Shown one piece after another: positions 10,301 to 14,132 of a stretch of DNA of 14,179 nucleotides (positions within the stretch are counted from its first letter, which is position 1; each line of letters opens with the position of its first letter). Source of the stretch: Shinella sp. (GTDB lineage Bacteria > Pseudomonadota > Alphaproteobacteria > Rhizobiales > Rhizobiaceae); assembly GCA_003248775.1 (NCBI GenBank), contig QFQX01000073.1, positions 1 to 14,179 of the forward strand, given 5' to 3'. The notes under the pieces are model-generated. The model had not been told where the DNA came from and did not search any database. It saw only the letters and a program-made list of their open reading frames with translations. The position numbers were made by a program, and so were the translations under genes.

Positions 10301-11009
10301 GCTGGGCGGGATCGTGCTAAACGGGGTGCCGGGACACTATCTCGGTATCGACCTGACCAGCCGCATCGGGATGCCGGACTTGTGGTTCAGGTCGCAGAAC
10401 AAGGATATGAGCGGTGAGGAATGGTGGAACCAGTTCCTGCTCGACGGGCTCGGCGCCGGTGCGGGTATGGTGGGGGATGTCATCAGGGGGTACGACATCG
10501 CGGTCAATGAAGGCAACGTCGCTCGAGGCGTCGAGATCATGGCCCCGAAGGCAGTCAGGGACCTGTTGAAAACGCTTCGCTACGCCCAGGACGGTGTGAC
10601 ATCGATCCGCGGGGATGAAATTCTTTCTGCACAGGATCTCGGCGCCGCCGATCTGGTGCGGCAGGCCATCGGCTTCACGCCGGCGCGGATCGCGGAGACG
10701 TATGATCGGAACAACGCGCTGAAAAACGCCGAGATCCGGATCAATGAGAGCCGCCGCAAGATCATCAATCGCTTCGCGAAGGCTGTCGAGGATGGCGACG
10801 ATGAGGCCCGCGCCGCCGTGCTGGCAGATGTCAGGGAGTTCAACGCCGCGCCGCTGCATCGCGGCGTCGTGATCTCGGCCGACACGCTGAAGCGCTCCCT
10901 GAAAAACAGGGCGCGGAACCGGGCCAAGCGGGAAGACGGCGTGCTGATTTCGAACGAAGTGCTCGGACGCGATCTGCGCGGGAAGTTGCCGGAGACGATT
11001 TACCGGTGA
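1398..11009 (+). CDS. Giant phage polyvalent protein (SleB, M15 peptidase, PBECR nuclease, PRTase, JAB, PLxRFG)
   Basis: About 3203 residues from the ATG at 1398 (CGGAG at 1386-1390, 7-base spacing; an in-frame GTG at 1371 is weaker). Domains in order: SleB-like cell-wall hydrolase ~43-161 with Glu53; M15/VanY-like peptidase ~220-365 with S-x-H314-xx-G-x-A-x-D321 and EPW-H359, the expected zinc ligands; Gly/Ala-rich membrane-active region ~590-785; duplicated small beta domains ~857-905 and 971-1022; predicted polyvalent-associated segments ~1092-1190 and 1233-1300; PBECR-type nuclease ~1403-1522 (HH1436-1437, DLVWG, H1467); phosphoribosyltransferase ~1705-1880 with VLVDDVSVMGGT at 1841-1852; JAB/RadC-like domain with H2066-x-H-P-x5-S2075-xx-D2078; coiled coil ~2410-2510; PLxRFG motif 2514-2519; hydrophobic segments ~2697-2735 and 2913-2944. 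Such proteins are thought to be carried in the virion and injected with DNA, breaching the wall and modifying the host. Biochemical activity is inferred from motifs; individual domain limits are approximate. Confidence 0.93.
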   Translation: MPIVIGLGKDNWNDPLNIYGGSPTPTTQANSSTPKTSLADNDRRDLVNTIIAEAAGEGDEGMAAVANVIRNRSERRGKTPGDIVREPNQFTGYSKPGPDALKAMDDPSVRQRAESILDAVLAGNMPDQTGGADHYHADSVSPDWASAMPETARVGRHRFYRAGSGPDTARRDALAFAPGIGKGGDDPFAAVLKGETAAPKAADDGSALLSKLQAGKPDTYITDMAPSLRGGLTAMFNEAPDFVRNGLDILSGARTPEKQAQIIADNAGKYGFDRSQWLSDVKQLGPVEAGKKWRPTFRELGLTKNIGMPGGSRHQHGDAADLGWNGGAFSTAPKEVHDWVHANAGKYDLSFPMAHEPWHVETTSARSGGESGTTPDTVSGKSIVIDENFQSNDPMGLMAGGNPFAGIAEQSKQAIEAEKTATADQFEQNRIRAYNEQHNAPVDQQRGELEQQSPGRYQEIAEEDLPAFQQKWKDENQSEGLAGDIYRIVGKSGVINVGKTLSSLADTVLNKLPGGKKFIEASDEIDRWAMGQTLDQRMDTAKARADASVSDRQHEGDVKNWWDEEKGWFGPAWGDPRSYLRTVGESIPATVVTMAPGGILARGAFLRTLAAGGSERAAAAAAARTATLSGAILEGGMGGADSAANVRDRIGKLPREQILATDAAKSLIEGGMSEDDAVKAVTEDAATQAFVISGVATGMFGGMGDRALAKILAEGVGGGVARRILEGAARGMVGEGLLEEGPQGAAATIAENAAVRSVDPNQSLTEGVGEAVASGVAGGGTMGGGMGAVGGAGSRRTDGAQAPESSVAADAETQSPPAPSGPVGRSVQHAEQQLSQRQAATATAPATAPAAQDGRPELGATVRVDAEGIEPFMGRVDGYEGDEAVIIDGASGEVYQIPVGNLTQIAASPERLSAENPKPTTPQPVNDTIPEFSTDPALEPQAPQGAEVRTEPLPPQSEQKPATERFPSAPNPGERVLVDDKNGGRFAARVRSYEGDEALITTDDGKDLQVPVSSLFVSKLTPKQVEKQDEQRNPPIEREKGDAGPNSRTVHASTFTTAKGSVYTVHADGTTTRNKAARNDPGHEGDSGVKARTARTIYVDTNAAVLSAAGLNGLGDRGARVAIRGDKATLVTWMGTPHPESAVAFDLVRGWQDQKAGRAAAHEAVGSVSGNGGFDPIVPYYMGYIAARDGKAIVVRTSEAEAIYRGLQNTGKEKPPVTENTVFTADAAEKAREILRRKLSQLNSGIDPEIMQAGITLAGYHIERGARTFATYATAMIADLGDAARPYLKSWYAAMVLDPRFTGVEGMTDLSEVASADLDEILKAPSEAENLPRDSAGPSASPAETGSLNPEDRGSLSERRGERSTLRPPDVRTDASSVPPPTATIRGNETEVQETANKVEEQGPLGPILRGYEGRWREAALELERRQDGDAIGALHHKDVGPIDLVWGRAGTNRNNGAGLSKLLAWHPEVLNDLQGFIDRLTVDQELSTPRRIQLRDETGNAALRLDFDGVAKKWLLTAFEIDNRRATPSTKTLNELWGNAGRGARTDTAPAKPSDDRTSRGTGDDNISERLKDVQSAVVPALQQPADFDEILGTVDQDEPNEVDEEGWRRSEKSSRRLADLWADQSASASPPRGNIDEDGERRNERSTDRLADIWADASSAPPPSGSIAGAASEVQQRAEGGGMDASSNNAPDAAIQLQEGSDPNAAVRSYGIPAGAASIYAYRNDNPIKASSDYTAAKAGDVAAAARLVETLAKPEMLEQVKAAFGNDVVFAAPMAEEATGRNAIPGALSWLLAAVTGATVDTDIVQSSRAYHTGARPLDRLLGRPLFSGPVRAGAKYVLVDDVSVMGGTLAEMANHIRANGGEVAGVVTLVNASRTLHIAPTKSQVKEIERRFGDVVRETFGVEPTALTGDEAYFLLNVRDADTLRDRVAKAASERERRLFQKGVRASGAEEQQEVSRGDDAIGQNDVEQPDSVRAPDPVTRTDNDLKSIPPPAREYATALYDWGRASVLDAGRRTGHEYVMAIDGDGSIIEYGSAGLPNYSGMNDKLFGAMMNRDRNVLVIHNHPKNTPLSLADIAALAHPGMHAIWAIGHDGRDTRASLTPAARDRIVGAASSVDDQLSAYARLHQALSDAYATVAGFLEKRVIDGRLSPTTGRRAAYEALPLTSRKAGVIDYFTNAEYDPTTVAGLTGVLDTAAAQLKKDVFDGEGNQGLDNGVRGSSEPVRHIGDMERLEAPTGNGRPIPGTLPLSEGSQRNDQGQDGIWSGLERENRPVKATPANILQAVRDAVTDTVADADPTILAAVPLNYFPELAKGKIPAIDDYLRVKRMMDAYRGDKHDAAAQVIDGWRGIIASKAYVTIDKGRAQQISDVMHEATLAGIDPSITTAEEMSKPGYRELRAKYTALPPKARQLFQDVRDAYREQADELDELLLDNIRKAQQIALENAEQAYKRQLEDIAAQNLNPIDRRKAEEDAASKYKSDSTRDRWRMKARMTKLRQEFEQSRVEPPYFPLARFGRYFVVAKDIDGGVLHFSRHEKKADMTFALDAIRKELPNAVIQSGVIEQNKAAREAMDPAIVAKLDEMLKDANVDESVRDALYQRYLATMPDLSMRKRQIHRKGTPGFNRDAFRVFASTMFHSAHQMARLKYGLDLQENLNRAREQAQDVDDSTETMTLYNEFARRDEWVRNPTGAAVTNWITSAAFVWYMGASPAAALVNASQTVMLGVPMLGSRYGMAKASTELLKAVRQYAAGVGSFRDAGLTPDERAAMDAFHRSGLIDRTQSHDLAAVGETGTKYNPIRHRVMKIVGAGFHHIEVMNRSVTALAAYRLAREAGQSHLDAINSAHERTYGIHFDMSNSSRPRLMQNDFAKVALLFRSYNINLLYRLFRDIHQSVKGESAAVRREARAQLAGAVGMMTLMAGVTGSYGYGMAMAAGAILSSLFGDDDDDLDFETRFKADVLEMLGPELGGIVLNGVPGHYLGIDLTSRIGMPDLWFRSQNKDMSGEEWWNQFLLDGLGAGAGMVGDVIRGYDIAVNEGNVARGVEIMAPKAVRDLLKTLRYAQDGVTSIRGDEILSAQDLGAADLVRQAIGFTPARIAETYDRNNALKNAEIRINESRRKIINRFAKAVEDGDDEARAAVLADVREFNAAPLHRGVVISADTLKRSLKNRARNRAKREDGVLISNEVLGRDLRGKLPETIYR
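3966..4463 (+). repeat. Duplicated small beta domain inside the giant gene
   Basis: Two related units (3966-4112 and about 4308-4463, residues ~857-905 and 971-1022) share the plan G.xVxV...F.xRV..YEGDEA.I...G....VPV..L. The 18 bases TATGAGGGTGACGAGGCC are identical at 4032-4049 and 4374-4391, 342 bases apart. The fold looks like a KOW/SH3-like small barrel, possibly binding nucleic acid or peptidoglycan. That is inference from strand pattern. Confidence 0.7.
5469..5552 (+). repeat. Linker repeat, copy 1 (before the nuclease domain)
   Basis: A 28-residue low-complexity linker (residues 1358-1385) ending in DASSVPPPTATI. It matches copy 3 at 17 of 28 positions by hand alignment. It lies just upstream of the PBECR nuclease domain, while the other copies lie downstream. 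Confidence 0.65.
6222..6308 (+). repeat. Linker repeat, copy 2 (after the nuclease domain)
   Basis: A 29-residue unit (residues 1609-1637) with RRLADLWAD followed by a Ser/Ala/Pro-rich tail. It is tandem with copy 3, with start points 33 residues apart, and aligns to it with one single-residue gap. Confidence 0.65.
6321..6404 (+). repeat. Linker repeat, copy 3 (after the nuclease domain)
   Basis: A 28-residue unit (residues 1642-1669) with ERSTDRLADIWADASSAPPP. It is closest to copy 1, although the nuclease domain separates them. This is the pattern expected if the nuclease was inserted into, or duplicated with, a linker. Confidence 0.65.
7159..7275 (+). CDS. Small ORF trapped in the linker after the phosphoribosyltransferase domain (+1 frame)
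   Basis: A 38-residue ORF lying wholly inside the giant gene, one base ahead of its frame. The predicted protein is helical and looks natural (LTPSEIESLRQQAKES, then AYFKKAFAHLEP), unlike the Arg/Ser/Pro-rich shadows elsewhere. By hand count about 77% of its codons end in G or C, against about 37% for the overlapping stretch of the giant frame (from 7158), whereas most of the giant gene is strongly G/C-ending. There is no convincing Shine-Dalgarno before the ATG at 7159 or the ATG at 7168. It may be a live overlapping gene or the fossil of a small gene once between separate PRTase and JAB genes. Function unknown. Confidence 0.4.
   Translation: MSEMLTPSEIESLRQQAKESGAYFKKAFAHLEPKNSRK
8023..8229 (+). 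CDS. Small ORF trapped in the linker after the JAB domain (+1 frame)
   Basis: A 68-residue ORF nested in the giant gene in the same +1 frame as the ORF at 7159. The ATG at 8023 has AAGGA eight bases upstream (8010-8014), a plausible ribosome site. The product is soluble, helical and Trp-containing (FDTLATWKDWKRQLEMAAPS, then SRYLKEANAMIRAK) and reads like a genuine small phage protein. By hand count about 71% of its codons end in G or C, versus about 48% for the giant frame across the same bases. There the giant protein is a low-complexity linker. The canonical giant-frame coding resumes right after its TAA. It is interpreted as an overprinted or trapped gene; expression is not shown. Confidence 0.5.
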   Translation: MAKVIKVSTMGFVDPPNLFDTLATWKDWKRQLEMAAPSRERSRYLKEANAMIRAKTASGQDWRERTGQ

Positions 11010-11335
11010 AGGCTGAAACGTCGCTCAGCCGGTCGAAGCCGAAAACACGAAAAGCGGCGGCGCCGTAAGGACAATCATCAGCAGAACGGCGAAGGTGCGC
11101 ACGAGGATCCTATTGCGACCGTCTCATGAAGGCGACCTGGCCATCACCATCGCTGGATCGACGTTCATATATGTAGGTTATCCCAACGTCTTCGAACTTG
11201 CATTTTTGCTCGTATCCGCACGACCCTGTACCTCTTCCGGGGTTTCGGAGTGACCGATTCGGCGGCAGCTCAGGGTAACGGATCTCGACTCTCCCGGAAA
11301 ATTTGTCATACTCTTCTTGGCTTATGGGGGTGAGT
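11010..11335. other. Gap after the giant gene with short ORFs only
   Basis: 326 bases between the giant gene and the secreted protein. A 6-bp inverted repeat (GGCTGA 11011-11016, TCAGCC 11025-11030, 8-base loop) lies right after the stop but has no T-run, so it is at best a weak terminator. A minus-strand open stretch ends at 11110 and would have to start inside the next gene. Its composition is plausible, but no start codon with a ribosome site is visible outside that gene. A minus-strand micro-ORF (11025-11102) follows it. A 20-codon plus-strand ORF (11006-11068) overlaps the giant stop as GTGA. Confidence 0.4.
11025..11102 (-). CDS. Candidate 25-residue hydrophobic microprotein
   Basis: The ORF starts at GTG (11100-11102) with TAGGA five bases upstream and ends at TGA (11025-11027). 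It encodes a single hydrophobic helix (FAVLLMIVLTAPPLFVF) after an Arg near the N-terminus. It resembles a membrane micropeptide or a signal-peptide-like fragment. It is convergent with the giant gene and too short for the sequence alone to prove coding. It could equally be the cut-off N-terminus of a lost secreted protein. Confidence 0.3.
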   Translation of the reverse strand: MRTFAVLLMIVLTAPPLFVFSASTG

Positions 11336-11935
11336 ATGAGGCGAGTTTTTGTCGCAGCTGTTGCGTGTCTATGTTCTGCGACCGCAGCGTTTTCCGATTC
11401 CGAGAATTCCGTTCTCTGGAAAGAAGTGGCGGGATGGCAGGTATACATGGACCCTTCCATGGGAAACGCCTGCTATGTCACTACGTTATACGAAGAAGGT
11501 ACGGTGTTGAGGCTCGGCTTCAATTTCACCTCACCCCAGGCGATGATTTATCTCGGCCTCGGCAATCCTAAGTGGGCCTCTCTAGAGGCAGGTAAGGATT
11601 ATCCGGTTGAAATACAGTTCGACCGAAATCCTGTATGGAGTGCTACCGCCACTGCATCGCAGATCGGCGGCGTAAATTTTATCAATGTTTCAACGACGGA
11701 TACAAATTTCGCGGAAGAGTTCAGACGAAAGCATGGGCTGAAGGCGACATTTGAAGGGAAGCAAATTGCAGCTCTCAGACTAGGCGGCTCTTCTGCTGCC
11801 ATTTCGGAAATGCTGAGCTGCCAAGAAGCAGTAAACTCAGTGATGTCGCAGAAACCATCGAACACCCCGGAGCAAAAGGATCCGTTCCGAGAGGAACCGG
11901 CGGTCAAGAACGCGGCAGATCCATTCGCGCTCTGA
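11336..11935 (+). CDS. Secreted (periplasmic) hypothetical protein
   Basis: A 199-residue protein from the ATG at 11336, chosen because GGGGGTGAG lies just upstream and a signal peptide begins exactly there; an upstream TTG at 11303 would bury it. Residues 1-19 or 1-21 form a Sec signal (MRRVFVAAVACLCSATAAFS). The mature part is beta-rich (WKEVAGWQVYMDP, NACYVTTLYEEGTVLRLGF, then WSATATASQIGG) and has two cysteines, C46 and C162, that could form a disulfide. The C-terminus from about 172 is a disordered Pro/Glu-rich tail. It resembles secreted hypothetical proteins that I associate with rhizobial genomes and is loosely reminiscent of the IalB-like beta fold, but no function is known. It is probably monocistronic. 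Confidence 0.75.
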   Translation: MRRVFVAAVACLCSATAAFSDSENSVLWKEVAGWQVYMDPSMGNACYVTTLYEEGTVLRLGFNFTSPQAMIYLGLGNPKWASLEAGKDYPVEIQFDRNPVWSATATASQIGGVNFINVSTTDTNFAEEFRRKHGLKATFEGKQIAALRLGGSSAAISEMLSCQEAVNSVMSQKPSNTPEQKDPFREEPAVKNAADPFAL

Positions 11936-11981
11936 ATCGATAAACAAAGGGTCTCCGACCGACGGCGGTCCGGCCGCCAAC

Positions 11982-12158
11982 TCAGTCGAGCCAGGCCCAG
12001 CATTTTCTATTTATGATCTGACCGACAAGCGATCTCGACACATTGAACCGATCAGCAATTCTCTGTTGGGTTTCGTGCATTGCCAAATGCCGTATGACGA
12101 AGGCGGCAAGATAGTAACCGCCCTGACGTAATCCGCCGCATTCTCCGCGACTGGCTGA
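11982..12158 (-). pseudogene. Helix-turn-helix DNA-binding protein fragment
   Basis: A 58-codon open stretch bounded upstream by an in-frame TAA at 12159-12161 and ending at TGA 11982-11984. Its C-terminal 32 codons from the ATG at 12078-12080 encode a clear helix-turn-helix (ETQQRIADRFNVSRSLVGQI, followed by the conserved-looking NRKCWAWL). This is the form found in phage HNH-type and regulatory proteins that recognise DNA. No good start with a ribosome site precedes the whole domain, and the N-terminal codons are not protein-like, so it is probably a decayed remnant. A 32-residue product from the internal ATG cannot be excluded. Confidence 0.5.
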
Positions 12159-12178
12159 TTAGGCACGGGTATGTAGCC

Positions 12179-12208
12179 ATGGCAGGAGCGGAGGAAACTG
12201 ACAAATGA
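12179..12208 (+). other. Nine-codon leader ORF coupled to the next gene
   Basis: ATG at 12179-12181 opens a 9-residue ORF (MAGAEETDK) whose TGA overlaps the ATG of the following gene (ATGA at 12205-12208). The ribosome site GGAGCGGAGG of that gene lies inside it. It may be a translated leader that couples initiation, or chance. Confidence 0.25.
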
Positions 12209-12396
12209 ACGGTCCGTTTTTAAATCTTAAGGCCTGCATTTGGGTTCTTTTGTTGTCCTGTATAGCTGGAACGGTTCAATCAGTCGGAGCAGGAGACAGG
12301 CCAGGGTCGATTGCGGCTTGGGCCTTTGTTACGATCTCTTCTTTTGCAGCTTTGATGTATCTGAGAAAATATGAAGAAGAACGTGGGGATGAATGA
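12205..12396 (+). CDS. Small two-helix membrane protein
   Basis: A 63-residue protein with two membrane segments, about 9-27 (IWVLLLSCIAGTVQSVGA) and 37-53 (AWAFVTISSFAALMYL). They are joined by a short polar loop with Gly-Asp-Arg-Pro. A charged cytoplasmic tail (RKYEEERGDE) follows. GGAGG at 12190-12194 lies about ten bases before the ATG. The family is not recognised. It converges on the lipoprotein gene with a 20-base gap containing a small hairpin. Confidence rests on the ribosome site and membrane-protein composition rather than homology. Confidence 0.5.
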   Translation: MNGPFLNLKACIWVLLLSCIAGTVQSVGAGDRPGSIAAWAFVTISSFAALMYLRKYEEERGDE

Positions 12397-12398
12397 TG

Positions 12399-12417
12399 GG
12401 CCTGTCCCCGACAGGTT
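12399..12417. other. Small hairpin between convergent genes
   Basis: CCTGTC (12401-12406) and GACAGG (12410-12415) form a perfect 6-bp stem with a 3-base loop, extendable by two G-T pairs. It sits exactly between the stops of two convergent genes, where a bidirectional terminator would be expected. There is no T-run on either side, so intrinsic termination is doubtful. Confidence 0.3.
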
Positions 12418-12893
12418 CACCCTGCGCAGGTCGCCACGCCGTGTTTCACTAACGAGGGCCATTTCGGCCCCAAAATCTCCCGCGCCGAAAGCGCGCTCTC
12501 GCTCCCGGACTCACCTTCCTTGAACATCCGGACCGCAATACGCTGATCGTGGCTTCCTGACACAACAGTCGGGCCGGGCGTGTATGTCGTCGTCGCATTG
12601 TAGCTCGTGAAATTGCCGTAAGAAGATGCGCTTCCCATCGTATTGTAGGTGCCTGGCATTTGCGTGGTATGCACACTGTTCGAGCTGTTGGCGGCAACGA
12701 TCACATACCTGTCATACCCACTTCGAATCGTCTCGATCGCGGCCATTTGCTGAGCGACCTTGGCTGCACCAGAGCCGCCACAGATCGGCGCGGCGCTGGT
12801 ACTGATGATAGCTTCATTCTTGGAAACTCTCATAGTGTCCGTCTGCGCGCAGCCAGCCAGCAGAAGGAGTGACAATAAAACAGGATAACGCAT
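12417..12893 (-). CDS. Lipoprotein, hypothetical
   Basis: A 158-residue protein. The ATG at 12891-12893 is chosen because it places a textbook lipoprotein signal at the N-terminus (MRYPVLLSLLLLAGC, lipidated Cys15) and has GGGGGT about eight bases upstream; an outer start 12 codons earlier does not. The mature part begins with polar residues. It has a helical segment around KVAQQMAAIETIRSGYDRYV, a Ser/Thr/Tyr/Asn-rich low-complexity middle with tandem-like NTMGSASSYGNFTSYNATTT, and a C-terminal patch with SAREILGPKWPSLV and a Cys. Asp at +2 is absent (Ala-Gln follows Cys), so outer-membrane sorting is likely. It resembles hypothetical lipoproteins I associate with rhizobial genomes and prophages. 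It lies 55 bases downstream of the glycosyltransferase gene and may be co-transcribed with it. Confidence 0.75.
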   Translation of the reverse strand: MRYPVLLSLLLLAGCAQTDTMRVSKNEAIISTSAAPICGGSGAAKVAQQMAAIETIRSGYDRYVIVAANSSNSVHTTQMPGTYNTMGSASSYGNFTSYNATTTYTPGPTVVSGSHDQRIAVRMFKEGESGSESALSAREILGPKWPSLVKHGVATCAG

Positions 12894-12948
12894 GCAAAGA
12901 CCCCCGGTAATGACGCAGAAAGTGTGCACATCCGCCCCATATTTGCAA

Positions 12949-13824
12949 TCAGCCGTTTATGCGCTCCCGCGTTGTAGCCGATAGCTCAGGCAGGTATCGG
13001 TTTGCCAAACGGCCCAAGAGTGTCGTTGCCGGCCACGGGCTATTCTTGTCGAAGCCCTTCTTGCGCCACCGCTCATTATAGCAGTGCAGAAAGCCGGCGC
13101 TTTTCGGTAACCGGGTGCCTTTCTTGAAGAGGGCGCGGGGGCAGGCTGCGGGGGAGAGCGGATTGGCGAAATCCGGCTCCATCAATGTTGGCACGACCAC
13201 CGGGTAGTTTCTGGCCAGCATGGTCAGCAGTCTCGGCCCGCAATCACCCCATCGCAGTTTCTGCATTTCGTAGCGCTCCGCGATTGCAAGGGCGAGGTCG
13301 ATGATGTCACCGGATTTCGGCTGGGGGAGATAGATCAGATTGTTATTCAGCCGGTGAAGACGTCCATCCAGTTTGTGCTCCGTTACGACGAAGCCATCAA
13401 CGGCTTTGGCCTGTAACTTCAAAGCAGGGAGCATGCAGATGACATCAAGATCGGCCCACAGCCCACCTTTCATGCAAAGAACCGCGTAGCGAAACAGATC
13501 TGCGAAACCCGCGTAGCTGCCATTGTAGTAGCGAAAAATACGGCTCTCCGGCAGGATTTCACGCGCATCACACAGGTCAACGCCGAAAGGAACATCACGC
13601 ATATCGGCATACGTCCATAGCCGAACGCGGTATCCATTTTGAACGAAGCTGGAGCATGAGAGCCTTTCAAGGTTGCTCAGCTCTCCATAAACCCAAAGCA
13701 TATGGACCACGACCTCGGCGTCAGGTTCAGTTTGCTTTTCGGGCAGGTCACTAAAGTTCGAGAGCGGTATGCTGTCCTTACTTGCAATAGCTTTAGCAAA
13801 GTTATTTCTAAATTTATAAAACAC
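12949..13824 (-). CDS. Glycosyltransferase with DXD motif (GT32-like / capsular-synthesis type)
   Basis: A 291-residue protein from the GTG at 13822-13824, chosen because AAGGGGA (13831-13837) lies six bases upstream. ATG at 13842 and TTG at 13863 are alternative starts without ribosome sites. Key segments are VVVHMLWVYG near residue 40, RVRLWTYADM near 68, then ADLFRY (108-113) and MKGGLWADLDV, holding the D125-x-D127 metal and nucleotide-sugar site. These are the hallmarks of the Gly_transf_sug / capsular polysaccharide synthesis glycosyltransferases, which move a sugar from a nucleotide donor to a glycan acceptor in the cytoplasm. There is no membrane segment. The donor and acceptor cannot be told. 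Next to prophage genes it could modify surface polysaccharide or be ordinary host cargo. It lies downstream of the frameshifted gene at 13898-14118 in the same direction. Confidence 0.85.
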   Translation of the reverse strand: MFYKFRNNFAKAIASKDSIPLSNFSDLPEKQTEPDAEVVVHMLWVYGELSNLERLSCSSFVQNGYRVRLWTYADMRDVPFGVDLCDAREILPESRIFRYYNGSYAGFADLFRYAVLCMKGGLWADLDVICMLPALKLQAKAVDGFVVTEHKLDGRLHRLNNNLIYLPQPKSGDIIDLALAIAERYEMQKLRWGDCGPRLLTMLARNYPVVVPTLMEPDFANPLSPAACPRALFKKGTRLPKSAGFLHCYNERWRKKGFDKNSPWPATTLLGRLANRYLPELSATTRERING

Positions 13825-13897
13825 AAATATTCCCCTTGGCATTGCGCCAATGGGTTCGCACAACCAGAAATATATTTCAATCAGTCCTTAGGCGAAC

Positions 13898-14118
13898 TTA
13901 GCGCCCGAGACCAATTGTCACCCGTTTTGTGTTCGCGAGGGCTTCTCGCAGCGACGCGGGCCACTGTTCCTTGGCAATGCCATTCTGTAACAGACCCTCG
14001 GCTACGCGCTCGGGCTGTTGGCCGTCAGAGATGGCGACGTCGGCTTCCTGTACGAGTTACTGATCAGCGATTGAGCCCGATCGACACCCGATTTTTGTTC
14101 GCTAGGTCGGATCGACAT
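13898..14118 (-). pseudogene. Small gene with a single -1 frameshift
   Basis: An ORF starts at ATG 14116-14118 (upstream TTGGGAATC) with MSIRPSEQKSGVDRAQSLIS and continues NSYRK. It then loses sense and stops in frame. One base back, the other frame reads on as ADVAISDGQQPERVAEGLLQ to a TAA at 13898-13900. Restoring one G around 14044 would give one continuous, protein-like, hydrophilic helical product of about 73 residues. The family is not recognised. There is no slippery heptamer, so a disabling deletion (or a sequencing error) is more likely than programmed frameshifting. It lies 73 bases upstream of the glycosyltransferase start. Confidence 0.5.
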
Positions 14119-14132
14119 TCAGGATTCCCAAA

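Noticed and set aside
11006..11068. 20-codon Lys/Arg-rich ORF overlapping the giant stop as GTGA
   Set aside because: Very short, no ribosome site of its own beyond coupling, and overlapped on the other strand by another candidate; it cannot be told from chance.
11110..11460. Minus-strand ORF of 116 codons overlapping the secreted-protein start
   Set aside because: Its only ATG start lies inside the signal-peptide gene, which has a ribosome site and clear signal sequence. The C-terminal half has plausible composition, so it is mentioned in the gap entry but not called.
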